Origin: JBGOUP01 sp041477655
GTDB taxonomy: Bacteria > Patescibacteriota > UBA1384 > 2-12-FULL-50-11
NCBI GenBank assembly: GCA_041477655.1
Contig: JBGOUP010000008.1
Coordinates: forward strand, 1-27,019
Reading direction: 5' to 3'
Length of the DNA: 27,019 nt
Positions 7,729 to 15,602 of this stretch are shown one piece after another; the stretch's first letter is position 1, and every line of letters starts with the position of its first letter. The position numbers and the translations under genes are program-made. Under the pieces are notes generated by a model, which was not told the origin of the DNA, ran no database searches, and was given only the letters and a program-made list of their open reading frames with translations.

Positions 7729-7744
7729 TCCGCCAACTGGCGGA
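7729..7744. repeat. Short palindrome TCCGCCAACTGGCGGA
   Basis: It has 7-bp arms around a 2-bp centre. A 14/16 match, TCCGCCAGCCGGCGGA, occurs inside a coding region at 24569-24584. Here it lies between the broken variable-region stub and the structured leader of the template RNA. I recall this palindrome being frequent in some CPR genomes, but cannot check that. Confidence 0.55.
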
Positions 7745-7774
7745 CCCGCGTATTCACCTACTTCCACCTCGATT

Positions 7775-8314
7775 TTAACATACGCGAAGGTAACCGACGG
7801 CATCCTCATAGATCGTTCCCCAGAAGAAAACAAGTTTAGTTTTCCACCCCTCGGGGATGAGGTACTGGTTCTCCTCCTTTAGTAACCAATCAAGGACGTT
7901 GGCGTTGAGGACGGGTTTGCCCTTCAGTTCTTCTCGGAGCTCACGACCCAGAATGATCTGCCTGTTCTTCTGGTAGTCAGAGAAATACAACCCGACCTTT
8001 CGGTTGTCAAGGTAGAGATCCTCGCCTCGTCGGCTGACCTTAACCTTGCCCAATCCCGTTTGGTGATCGACTACTTTCCGACCATCGGGACAGTAAGCTG
8101 GAGCGTCGAGATCAACGATCGATTTTGTTAATGGGAGCTTTTTTTGCTTAGTTATTTGCTCTTACCAGCAGAGTTCTCTTCGAGCGAATTTTTTCAACTC
8201 TCTAAGCCATATTTGACCGTCTGGACCGTTAAGAGCCCCCACTATTTGGCCAAGTGGTCCGTCCCAGACTTGACGGAGCACTTTATTGTTGCCGAGCATG
8301 CCGGTTTTTCGCAT
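7775..8314 (-). pseudogene. Interrupted DGR target protein with truncated variable region
   Basis: One reading frame runs from the ATG at 8314 (AGGAGG at 8326-8321, 6-nt spacer) to a TAA at 7775, but codon 51 is TAA (8164-8162). The first 50 aa (MRKTGMLGNNKVLRQVWDGP, later WLRELKKFARRELCW) match a leader I recall from CPR DGR targets. The 128 codons after the stop read on in the same frame (LDAPAYCPDGRKVV, VGLYFSDYQKNRQIILGREL, KPVLNANVLDWLL, KLVFFWGTIY) and have no ATG or GTG start of their own; the first usable start is a TTG at 8053. This supports one former or read-through gene rather than two. It ends YEDAVGYLRVC, only about 10 codons into the variable region. Intact relatives would carry 40 or more residues of C-type-lectin-like variable domain. 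Either decay or stop-codon read-through could explain the TAA. Confidence 0.7.
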
Positions 8315-8363
8315 GGTCGACCTCCTGACTCAAATTGTTCTGGTACAAACCAAAACTGGAGCA

Positions 8364-8392
8364 ATACTAGCAGAAACCTTGAAGATTGTCAA
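8364..8392 (-). promoter_or_regulatory. Sigma70-type promoter of the DGR-like cassette
   Basis: On the minus strand TTGACA (8392-8387) and TAGTAT (8369-8364) are separated by exactly 17 bp, which is near-consensus. The -10 box lies about 50 bp upstream of the ATG at 8314, which has its own strong AGGAGG. The interrupted gene therefore looks highly expressed, and the template RNA downstream could be made from the same promoter. Confidence 0.75.
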
Positions 8393-8428
8393 CCTGGAAC
8401 TACGCAGAAATATTCATCATCAGCTCGG

Positions 8429-8467
8429 ATCACCGTATATGTTTTAACATATACGGTGATTTGGTAA
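8429..8467. repeat. Palindromic flanking repeat, right copy (32-bp perfect palindrome)
   Basis: ATCACCGTATATGTT, a TT centre and the exact reverse complement make a perfect 15-bp-arm palindrome (8429-8460). It is followed by TTGGTAA, so the shared TGATTTGGTAA block is 8457-8467. It sits about 37 bp upstream of the cassette promoter. It matches the left copy at 7286-7331, so the two bracket the cassette as direct repeats. Confidence 0.7.
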
Positions 8468-8496
8468 TAGTGTTATTGAAGGAAAAATAGCCAAAT

Positions 8497-8551
8497 ATCA
8501 TTATCACGAAATTGTGATAATGATTAATTAGTTTGTAGCTAACTAATTAAT
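8497..8551. repeat. Two adjacent inverted repeats downstream of secA
   Basis: ATCATTATCAC/GTGATAATGAT (8497-8524, 6-nt loop) and ATTAATTAGTT/AACTAATTAAT (8523-8551, 7-nt loop) are perfect 11-bp inverted repeats sharing two bases. They lie 40 bp past the secA stop and could end its transcript, though both stems are AT-rich and lack a clean T-run. Function is uncertain. Region 8315-8590 otherwise holds only the cassette promoter and the flanking palindrome. Confidence 0.55.
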
Positions 8552-8590
8552 CCTTCTACTTCCTTCGACCTTAGATCGGGTCGTTCGGGA

Positions 8591-11191
8591 TTATCCCTTA
8601 TGGTACTGGGCGTTGATCAGGCCACACTTTTTGTATTTGTAGGGTTTGCCGCTCTTTGGATCAACGGCGCCACAGGGGCAGGGGTCATTGCGGCCGATTT
8701 TGCCTGATGCATTTTTGGCAGGAGCTGGCTGGTCATCTTTGGTGCCAGACATAACTAGGTTTTTGGGCTGTTCCTTGGGTAACTCAACTTGAGTGTTAGG
8801 TTGCAATTCAACATGCAAGAGCATCTGACTGATCTGATTATCAATGGCCTGGCCAAGTAACTCAAAAAATCGAAAAGCTTCTTGTTTGTACTCGACAATT
8901 GGCTCGCGCTGGCCGTAACCTCGTAAACCGATGCTTTCCCGCAAATCCTCCATTGTTTGCAGATGCTCGACCCAGAGTAAATCAATAGCCCGAAGACTAA
9001 TGACTCGTTCAATATCCAAGCGCAGTTCGCTCGCCCAATCCTTGTATTTCTTTTCGTAACTGGATCGCTGTTCTTCAGTCATTGCCTGCTCGATTTCTTG
9101 ATGAAGAAGTTGGGCCGCCTCTGGTGTGTTGGTGGCCAAAATTCGCTGACGACGAGCGTAGATAGCTTCTCTGTGTTTGTTCATAACATCGTCGTACTCA
9201 ACAAGTTGTTTGCGAATCTCAAAGTTGTGCGTCTCAACTTTGACCTGGGCTTGTTCGATGGCTCGGGTCAGAAGCCGATTATTAATGGCCACATCATCGG
9301 GCAAACGGAGACGCTCCATAACCGATTTCATCCGATCCCCACCAAATATGCGCATCAGATCGTCTTCCATGGATAGGAAAAATTGGGTGATGCCCGGATC
9401 GCCCTGGCGACCGGATCGACCGCGTAACTGGTTATCAATTCGTCGAGATTCATGTCGTTCGGTGCCAACGACAAACAACCCACCCAATTCGATAATTTTT
9501 TCATGGTCAGCTTCCCATTTTTTAACTTGGGCTATCGAGGCTTTTTCATTAGGAGCCTGGCCGCCTAAAATAATGTCCACACCTCGGCCAGCCATATTAG
9601 TTGCTACCGTGACAGCGCCAATTCTCCCGGCCTGGGCGATAACTTCACCTTCTTTCTGATGGAGTTTAGCGTTTAAAACCGTGTGCTCGACTTTAGCTGC
9701 TTTCAAAAATTTAGCCAGGCGCTCGGATTTGGTAATGGAAACGGTGCCGATCAATACTGGCTGACCTTCCGATTGGCGTTCTTTAACCAATTCAACCACC
9801 GCCCGAAACTTAGCCTCTTCGGTTTTATAGATAGTGTCTTGCCGATCGGTTCTGACCGATTGGCGATTGGTCGGAATGGCCACCACTTCCAAATTATAGA
9901 TTTTGGCCAGTTCTTCGGCCTCGGTAGCGGCCGTACCGGTCATTCCGGCCAATTTAATATAGATACGGAAGAGATTTTGAAAGGTAATAGTGGCTAACGT
10001 TACCGATTCCTCTCGAACAGCCACTTTTTCTTTGGCCTCAAGCGCCTGATGCAATCCTGCCGAATAACGACGTCCTTGGAGCATCCGACCGGTAAACTCA
10101 TCGATAATGATGATCTCACCGTTCTTAACGACGTAATCACGATTTTTGACAAACAGGGCTTGGGCACGCAAGGCCACGTCGGCATGGTGGACCAAGCGGA
10201 CATGGGCCGGCTCATAAAGATTGGTTAAGCCAAGTTCCGATTCAAGCTTAGCGATACCAGCGTCGTTGAGCGAGGCGGTCTTGGCTTTCTCATCGATCTC
10301 ATAGTCTTGGCCGAGCTTAAGTTTAGGGGTAATTGTGGCAAATTTATTGTACAAATCGGCTGATTCAGCAGAAGGGGCGGAAATAATCAGCGGCGTTCGG
10401 GCTTCATCAATCAAAATTGAGTCTACTTCATCAACAATAGCATATGCTAATTGACGCTGGACAATTTGTTCTGGACTCTGGGCCATATTGTCACGAAGAT
10501 AATCAAAGCCAAACTCGTTGTTAGTACCGTAGGTAATATCGGCCGCATAGGCCTCACGTCGGCTAACTGGATGAAAATGGGCAAGTCTGGGATCGGTTTC
10601 TTCATTAGTAATGGTCTTATCGTAGCGATAGGAAAATTCCGGACCGATAACACCAACACTTAAGCCAAGTAGATCGAAAACCGGCGCCATCCAACCGGCA
10701 TCTCGACGAGCCAAATAGTCATTGACGGTTACTAGATGAGTGCCAAGGCCTGTCAGACCATTTAGATAGAGCGGCAGGGTGGCAACCAAAGTTTTACCTT
10801 CGCCGGTTTGCATTTCGGCAATTTCTCCGCGGTGAAGGACAGCCCCACCAACAATTTGAACATCATAAAGCCGCAAGCCAATTGTTCGCTTGGCCGCTTC
10901 TCGAACTAAAGCAAAGGCATATGCCTTTTTAGGTTCGAGGGCTTCGTTAATTATTCGTTTAAGATTTTTGTTAACTTCCCGTGTATCCAGACCAGATATT
11001 GGATTGTCGTTGAAAATGGTTTGGACAAGAGGCTGGATTTCCTCTTTCAATAAATCAGACTTTGCCCGCAACTGCTGATCGCTCAACTGCTCAAGCTCAC
11101 TCTCAAAGCCCGTGACTTCGTCAATCAGCGGCTGGTAATTAGAGATTTCCCGCTTGTTAGAGTCGCCAAGAAGTCTGGAAAAGATACTCAT
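8591..11191 (-). CDS. secA: Preprotein translocase ATPase SecA
   Basis: The product is 866 aa from the ATG at 11191; a TTG one codon earlier is the only other nearby start. It drives export of unfolded proteins through SecYEG. Visible features are Walker A QTGEGKT (near 129-135), YGTNNEFGFDYLRDNM, Walker B with VDEVDSILIDEARTPLIIS, EFTGRMLQGRRYSAGLHQALEAKE, ATNMAGRGVDIILGG, GTERHESRRIDNQLRGRSGRQGDPG and the helical scaffold region. The C-terminal zinc motif is present but spaced differently from usual: CPC, then 15 residues, Cys, then 7 residues, His. The ATG lies 5 bp after the serS stop, so the two are probably co-transcribed. No SD is visible. Confidence 0.97.
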   Translation of the reverse strand: MSIFSRLLGDSNKREISNYQPLIDEVTGFESELEQLSDQQLRAKSDLLKEEIQPLVQTIFNDNPISGLDTREVNKNLKRIINEALEPKKAYAFALVREAAKRTIGLRLYDVQIVGGAVLHRGEIAEMQTGEGKTLVATLPLYLNGLTGLGTHLVTVNDYLARRDAGWMAPVFDLLGLSVGVIGPEFSYRYDKTITNEETDPRLAHFHPVSRREAYAADITYGTNNEFGFDYLRDNMAQSPEQIVQRQLAYAIVDEVDSILIDEARTPLIISAPSAESADLYNKFATITPKLKLGQDYEIDEKAKTASLNDAGIAKLESELGLTNLYEPAHVRLVHHADVALRAQALFVKNRDYVVKNGEIIIIDEFTGRMLQGRRYSAGLHQALEAKEKVAVREESVTLATITFQNLFRIYIKLAGMTGTAATEAEELAKIYNLEVVAIPTNRQSVRTDRQDTIYKTEEAKFRAVVELVKERQSEGQPVLIGTVSITKSERLAKFLKAAKVEHTVLNAKLHQKEGEVIAQAGRIGAVTVATNMAGRGVDIILGGQAPNEKASIAQVKKWEADHEKIIELGGLFVVGTERHESRRIDNQLRGRSGRQGDPGITQFFLSMEDDLMRIFGGDRMKSVMERLRLPDDVAINNRLLTRAIEQAQVKVETHNFEIRKQLVEYDDVMNKHREAIYARRQRILATNTPEAAQLLHQEIEQAMTEEQRSSYEKKYKDWASELRLDIERVISLRAIDLLWVEHLQTMEDLRESIGLRGYGQREPIVEYKQEAFRFFELLGQAIDNQISQMLLHVELQPNTQVELPKEQPKNLVMSGTKDDQPAPAKNASGKIGRNDPCPCGAVDPKSGKPYKYKKCGLINAQYHKG

Positions 11192-11196
11192 CAAAT

Positions 11197-12417
11197 CTAA
11201 AAACGCAGGGATCGAGGAAGATTAACCCGGCCGTTGGCAGTCTGGTTATGCTCGATAATTGCTAGAAGCAACCGCTCGGTCGCCAAGGTGGCGTTAAGGG
11301 TATGGGCAAAGATTTCCTGCTTGTCCGCGCGAACCTTGACGACTAATCGTCGGGCTTGAAAATCAGTGCAGTTGCTAGCAGAGTGAGTCTCTCGATAGGT
11401 ATTTTGCCCGGCAAACCAAGTTTCTATGTCAAACTTTTTGGCGGCAGATGGACCAAGATCCCCGCTCCCCATCAGGACTACTTGATAAGGCAGTTTGAAT
11501 TTATTGACAAAGCGTTCCTGAAGACCAACCAAAAATTCCAATTCTTCCTGGGATTTATCTGGAGAAGTAATGGAGACCATCTCGACCTTATCGAATTGAT
11601 GCTGGCGAAAAACTCCCCTAACATCTTGGCCGTAGGAGCCGACTTCTTTACGAAAGCAGGTTGAGTAACCAACCAGCCGAAGGGGTAAGTCTGAAGGCGA
11701 GAAAGTTTTTTTGGCCGCTAAAGCCAAGAGCGCTGGTTCAGAGGTGCCAGACAAAAATACTTCCTGGTTTTCGACCTTAAAAATATCGTCTTTAAAAAAC
11801 GGAAAAAAGCCACCACCTTCAAGAGCATTGTCTCGCAGTAGATAAGGGGGGATGACAGGTGTAAAACCATTTCTGATAGCGAAGGAGAAAGCTTGATGCA
11901 TGAGTTGAAGCTCGGCCCAAGCGGCCTGGTTTTTGAGATAACGAAATCGGCTACCAGAAAACTCGGCGGCTGTTTTGAGATCTAGCCAATCTAGACCAAT
12001 CATCAGTTCTTCATGAGTCCTAGCACTGGCGGTATTTGGCCGGCCGATAGTCCGTATAACTTTATTGGCCGTACTACCAGGGCCAATAGGAACATCATCA
12101 GCAACCATATTTGGTATATGCTTTATTAATTCTTGCGGGCTATCGGCAGAATTAGCCAATTGGTCACCTTTTTTTTCAAGCACCGTTAAATCTTTTTTGA
12201 TTTTCTGGAGTTGGCTTTTATGAGCTATGGCCGAATCTTTAGTTTTAGCCAAACTATTTCTTTGCCTGCGAAGCTGATCAATCTTGGCCGTCAAATCCCG
12301 CCAATTATGATCGGCAGTTAGCCAACGATCAACCAAAGTGGTATCTCCGTCGCCACGTTTTTTGAGTGATTCCTTAACTGATTCGGGCGAAGAGCGTAAG
12401 AGCTCGACATCAATCAT
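11197..12417 (-). CDS. serS: Seryl-tRNA synthetase
   Basis: The 406-aa class II synthetase charges tRNA-Ser. The N-terminus (MIDVELLRSSPESVKESLKK) and the long charged arm at about 30-100 are the typical antiparallel coiled coil that grips the tRNA. The core has the serine-binding TSE (GTSEPALLAL), motif 2 with FRKEVGSYGQDVRGVFRQHQ, and SNCTDFQARRL leading to a motif-3-like ATERLLLAIIEHNQ. The length is slightly below the usual 420-430. It is followed directly by secA and lies 36 bp downstream of greA on the same strand. Confidence 0.96.
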   Translation of the reverse strand: MIDVELLRSSPESVKESLKKRGDGDTTLVDRWLTADHNWRDLTAKIDQLRRQRNSLAKTKDSAIAHKSQLQKIKKDLTVLEKKGDQLANSADSPQELIKHIPNMVADDVPIGPGSTANKVIRTIGRPNTASARTHEELMIGLDWLDLKTAAEFSGSRFRYLKNQAAWAELQLMHQAFSFAIRNGFTPVIPPYLLRDNALEGGGFFPFFKDDIFKVENQEVFLSGTSEPALLALAAKKTFSPSDLPLRLVGYSTCFRKEVGSYGQDVRGVFRQHQFDKVEMVSITSPDKSQEELEFLVGLQERFVNKFKLPYQVVLMGSGDLGPSAAKKFDIETWFAGQNTYRETHSASNCTDFQARRLVVKVRADKQEIFAHTLNATLATERLLLAIIEHNQTANGRVNLPRSLRF

Positions 12418-12453
12418 AGACCCAGTTTAGCAAAGCCTACCAGGTAACAAAAG

Positions 12454-12924
12454 TCAGCTAACAGTGGTGATGGTATAGAGGACTTCGCCGTCTGGTGTTT
12501 TAACCGCAACTTTGTCTTTTTCTTTGTGACCGATTAAGGCTCGGCCAACTGGCGAGTCTACAGAAATTTTGCCGTTAGCTGGATCAGATTCGGCCGGGCC
12601 AACCAACTCAAATGAGTCAGCTTCGCCCTCAACCTCGACATTGACCGAGGCACCGATATCAACGGTTTTGTGGCCGGTTTTGCCTTCAGACTCAACCACC
12701 TTGGCGTATTTGATAATCTCTTCTAGCTCCTGAATTCGACCTTCAATAAACGACTGCTCTTCTTTGGCTGACGAGTACTCGGCGTTTTCCGACAGATCGC
12801 CCAGCTCTTTGGCTAGCTTAATTCGGCTGATAACTTCTGGTCGGCGGACTGACTTCAAGTCCTGATATTCCGACTTAAGCTTAAGTAGCCCTTCTTGGGT
12901 AATGAGAATTTCTCTTTTGTTCAT
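12454..12924 (-). CDS. greA: Transcript cleavage factor GreA
   Basis: The 156-aa protein rescues backtracked RNA polymerase by stimulating cleavage of the nascent RNA. The N-terminal coiled coil (about 8-75) has the conserved tip GDLSENAEY (42-50) with the acidic residues D43 and E46 that act in the polymerase active site. The C-terminal FKBP-like domain ends in the expected SPVGRALIGHKEKDKVAVKTPDG. The length is normal for the family. AAAGGA lies about 12 nt before the ATG, a rather long spacing. It is the first gene of a greA-serS-secA run. Confidence 0.96.
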   Translation of the reverse strand: MNKREILITQEGLLKLKSEYQDLKSVRRPEVISRIKLAKELGDLSENAEYSSAKEEQSFIEGRIQELEEIIKYAKVVESEGKTGHKTVDIGASVNVEVEGEADSFELVGPAESDPANGKISVDSPVGRALIGHKEKDKVAVKTPDGEVLYTITTVS

Positions 12925-13368
12925 TAGTAGCTAATTCCTTTCAAAAATGGCGGTTTCCCGCAACTGATTCAGATTTACCGCATCAAGCATTTACGTCCCC
13001 CCTGACTTGATGCATAAGGTGTAGTATGTCGAAGTTGAAAAATATCTGAACTAACAACATAACAGATGATATCATTTGACGACTTGGCCTGTCAAGATAT
13101 CCGACTCAACCTGCGACTTTTCTGGTCATCTCTAAACTTTTCCAGATCTCTAACTGGCGGTTATGGCAATTACTGCCATGCTCAAATGACCGTCGAAAGC
13201 CACTTTCAGGGTAGTAAATTCTTTTTTGTATGGAAGATCTTACAAAGAGTCGGCCGATCAATTAGCTTCTTGATCATTCTGTCTATGTTCGGTTGAGATA
13301 AAACTGACTAATATTATGACAGTTTGTTACAACTGAACTATTAGAGAGTTTGGTTGTAACTGCTTATA
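12925..13368. other. Divergent intergenic region between greA and the kinase gene
   Basis: No convincing gene is present. It contains the inverted repeat GCATCAAG (12980-12987)/CTTGATGC (13006-13013) on the greA side and GTTACAAC (13326-13333)/GTTGTAAC (13353-13360) just before the kinase start. Both could be regulator sites for the divergent genes. A TATAAT (13365-13370) overlaps the kinase ATG. No -35 element with proper spacing could be assigned. Confidence 0.5.
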
Positions 13369-15003
13369 ATGCCAACAAACGATAAGGCTCAATCCTCTTC
13401 TTTGCCTAATTTATTGCGTTGGGAGAAAATTCTCCACCGTCTTCATGTGCTTGAGGATACCCAAGAGCCAACTATCCAGGAGCTTGAGTTGATTCGTCGG
13501 TTACTTGGCGATCAACCAATCTTGGAGCTTGTTGGAGCCGTCTGTGCCTATTTGCCTAAAGCAGATTGGGTTGATTCGGTTGGCTTCTTTAAGACCGTCC
13601 ACGGCAAAATGACTCTACTAACCTGCAACTGCTCACCGCGAATGACAGATTACCTAAGTACCTTGACCGTATTTAAAAACGCCGCCGGCTCTAGAAGACT
13701 AGCGCAGGTCAGACTACGAGCTAATGACAGTCAGCGATTAAAAATCGGCCAAGAAAAAACTCTCTTGGCCAGTACGGTTGGTGAGTACGAGGATGGCCAG
13801 TTGGTCATCTGGGCGGTAATTATTGAAAACCCGAGCCAAAATCAGCGACATTTTATTGATGCCATCATTCAGATTCTCAAAACCCAGCTTAGATCTTTGG
13901 CCATCCGCCAAGAGTTGGATCGGCATAAGGATCGTCTTCAAGCTTTAACCCAGCATTTGAGTGAGGGGATGGTGGTACTCGATCGTGATCTAATTATTCG
14001 TCTCTGGAACAGGCCGCTCCAGCGGTTGACTGGATACGCACCAGCCGAGGCTCTCAACCGGAGTTACGCTGAAGTTCTTCGTCGTCACGATGCCGCCGAG
14101 TGGTTAGAACATTTAATCGCCGAATCTCGAACCTCCCCGCTACGCAATGTCTTTAGCGCCGAATTTGAGCTGTTAACCAAACAAAATAGGCCAAAGTGGG
14201 TCAATATTTCCGGCTCGTTCCTACGAGACAAGAATAACGAGATCGAACAAACTATTATTATCACCAGAGACATTTCTCACCTAAAACTCCTCGAGCAGAG
14301 GAAAAATGAGTTTATTTCTATCGCCACCCACGAACTGCGAACGCCGATCACCGCTATCAAAGGTTACTTGAGCTTGCTCAATAAAGAAGCCGACCAACTC
14401 ACCGACAAGCAACGGCTGTATCTAAGCCGAACCAACGAGGCTAACAATCGCCTTGTCCATTTAGCCGAGGACCTCCTCCAGGTAGCTCAAGTAGAGGAAG
14501 ATCGGATTAGACTCAATTTTCAGCCAGTCGAACTTTACCCAATGTTGGAAAAAATATGTCGGGATTGGACGGCCAAGGCCAGCCTAAAAAAACTAAAACT
14601 GACTGTTCAGAAACCAGAAAAAGACATTTTTGTCATTGCTGATCGGGAAAAAGTCGAGCAAATATTTAGTAATTTAGTTGATAATGCGATTAAATACACC
14701 AATAAAGGGTCAATCACTGTGACCATAAATGAGAGAGGAGATTTATCGGAAATGATTACAACCCACGTTCATGATACCGGTATCGGTATCCCAGGCAAGT
14801 ATAACCAGGAAATTTTTAATAAGTTTCGTCGAACCCACCGACCAGAACAAAGCCGCGAGAGCGGGGCGGGACTTGGCCTATTTATTGTTAAATCGCTGGT
14901 GAACAAGCACCACGGCAGTATTCAGGTTAAAAGTCGGCCTGGACGTGGTAGCAGGATTAGTGTTAGTTTACCATCATCACCAGCCAGATCGAGCCATGAT
15001 TAA
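13369..15003 (+). CDS. Soluble PAS-domain sensor histidine kinase
   Basis: The product is 544 aa with no membrane segment, so it should sense a cytoplasmic signal. Residues about 45-180 resemble a GAF-like module (weak). About 192-305 is a PAS domain (LSEGMVVLDRDLIIRLWN, TGYAPAEALNRSY, IIITRDISHLKLLEQR). The HisKA domain has H321 in ISIATHELRTPITAIKGYL. The ATPase domain has the N box at 435-442 (NLVDNAIKY), G1 DTGIGIP (469-475) and G2 GAGLGLF (499-505). Its last codons overlap the response-regulator start by 8 bp, so the two form a cognate pair. The inverted repeat at 13326-13360 lies right in front of the start. Confidence 0.93.
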   Translation: MPTNDKAQSSSLPNLLRWEKILHRLHVLEDTQEPTIQELELIRRLLGDQPILELVGAVCAYLPKADWVDSVGFFKTVHGKMTLLTCNCSPRMTDYLSTLTVFKNAAGSRRLAQVRLRANDSQRLKIGQEKTLLASTVGEYEDGQLVIWAVIIENPSQNQRHFIDAIIQILKTQLRSLAIRQELDRHKDRLQALTQHLSEGMVVLDRDLIIRLWNRPLQRLTGYAPAEALNRSYAEVLRRHDAAEWLEHLIAESRTSPLRNVFSAEFELLTKQNRPKWVNISGSFLRDKNNEIEQTIIITRDISHLKLLEQRKNEFISIATHELRTPITAIKGYLSLLNKEADQLTDKQRLYLSRTNEANNRLVHLAEDLLQVAQVEEDRIRLNFQPVELYPMLEKICRDWTAKASLKKLKLTVQKPEKDIFVIADREKVEQIFSNLVDNAIKYTNKGSITVTINERGDLSEMITTHVHDTGIGIPGKYNQEIFNKFRRTHRPEQSRESGAGLGLFIVKSLVNKHHGSIQVKSRPGRGSRISVSLPSSPARSSHD

Positions 15004-15370
15004 AAATATTTTGTTAGTTGAAGACGAACGACTTTTAATTGATTTATATCTTGAACGTTTCCGCCAAGAGAAATTCGAGATGGTCGTAGCCGAGACTGGC
15101 GAAGAAGCCTTGAAGTTGGCTAAGAAAAAGGTTGACCTGATTTTGCTGGATATTCTTCTACCGGGCGTTAATGGTTTTGAAGTTCTGCGACGACTCAAGG
15201 CCAACCCCGACACCAGGGATATCCCAGTTATCGTCTTAACAAATTTGGGTAACGAACATTCGGATAAGGATAAACAGCTGGCTTTGTCGCTGGGAGCGCT
15301 TGACTACTTGGTCAAATCCTACCATACCCCAGACGAAATGGTGGAAATTGTCAAAAAAAGGCTGGCTTAA
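14996..15370 (+). CDS. Single-domain response regulator
   Basis: I start it at the ATG at 14996 (124 aa, MIKNILLVEDE), which overlaps the kinase stop by 8 bp. The upstream part of the open frame (MVAGLVLVYHHH...) lies within the kinase gene and is unlike any receiver. Receiver residues are all present: the acidic pocket E9-D10-E11, phospho-acceptor D52 in LLDILLPGVNG, T82 and K107. It has no output domain, as in CheY/Spo0F-type proteins, so it must signal through protein contacts or pass phosphate on. It is followed by the terminator at 15561-15599. Confidence 0.93.
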   Translation: MIKNILLVEDERLLIDLYLERFRQEKFEMVVAETGEEALKLAKKKVDLILLDILLPGVNGFEVLRRLKANPDTRDIPVIVLTNLGNEHSDKDKQLALSLGALDYLVKSYHTPDEMVEIVKKRLA

Positions 15371-15467
15371 CCATCTTTTTTGTTAAATCAGTCATGGATA
15401 AGCTCTCGTGACTAGGTTAGTCTGGATTTGTCGTTCCTTAGAAACTGAAGCTGAATCAGATATCCAT

Positions 15468-15487
15468 CAACCACAAAATAGTGGTTG
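15468..15487. repeat. Small hairpin CAACCAC/GTGGTTG
   Basis: A 7-bp perfect stem with a 6-nt AAAATA loop lies about 100 bp after the response-regulator stop. It has no T-run. It may be part of the transcript's 3' region; little else can be said. Confidence 0.4.
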
Positions 15488-15560
15488 GGTTGAGCCGTTA
15501 GGCGATCCGGTCTTATTCGAGATTGCCAAGCGACTTTGTCAGACGAAACAGCTATGGTTG

Positions 15561-15599
15561 CCAAAAAACTTGAGCTACAGATCAGCCCAAGTTTTTTGG
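15561..15599 (+). terminator. Terminator of the kinase/regulator transcript
   Basis: CCAAAAAACTTG (15561-15572) and CAAGTTTTTTGG (15588-15599) form a perfect 12-bp stem around a 15-nt loop, with the T-run inside the right arm. It lies between convergent genes, so it could act on both strands, but it is best placed for the plus-strand two-component transcript. Confidence 0.65.
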
Positions 15600-15602
15600 G
15601 GC

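Noticed and set aside
7295..7833. Three open frames (7295-7510 minus, 7398-7616 plus, 7531-7833 minus) over the template repeat and leader
   Set aside because: They are Thr/Gly/Ser- or Val/Pro-rich shadow translations of the AAC/TGG-rich template and its hairpins, with no SD, and they overlap the terminator or the target gene's end.
8144..8467. Plus-strand open frame of 107 aa
   Set aside because: It is antisense to the SD-backed target gene and its promoter, crosses the 32-bp palindrome and has no recognisable domain.
6918..8590. CRISPR array
   Set aside because: The repeats here are a few palindromes and hairpins of different sequence; there is no regular repeat-spacer spacing and no cas gene.
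13066..13296. 76-aa plus-strand open frame in the greA/kinase intergenic region
   Set aside because: No SD, no family resemblance, unusual composition, and no partner gene in operon spacing.
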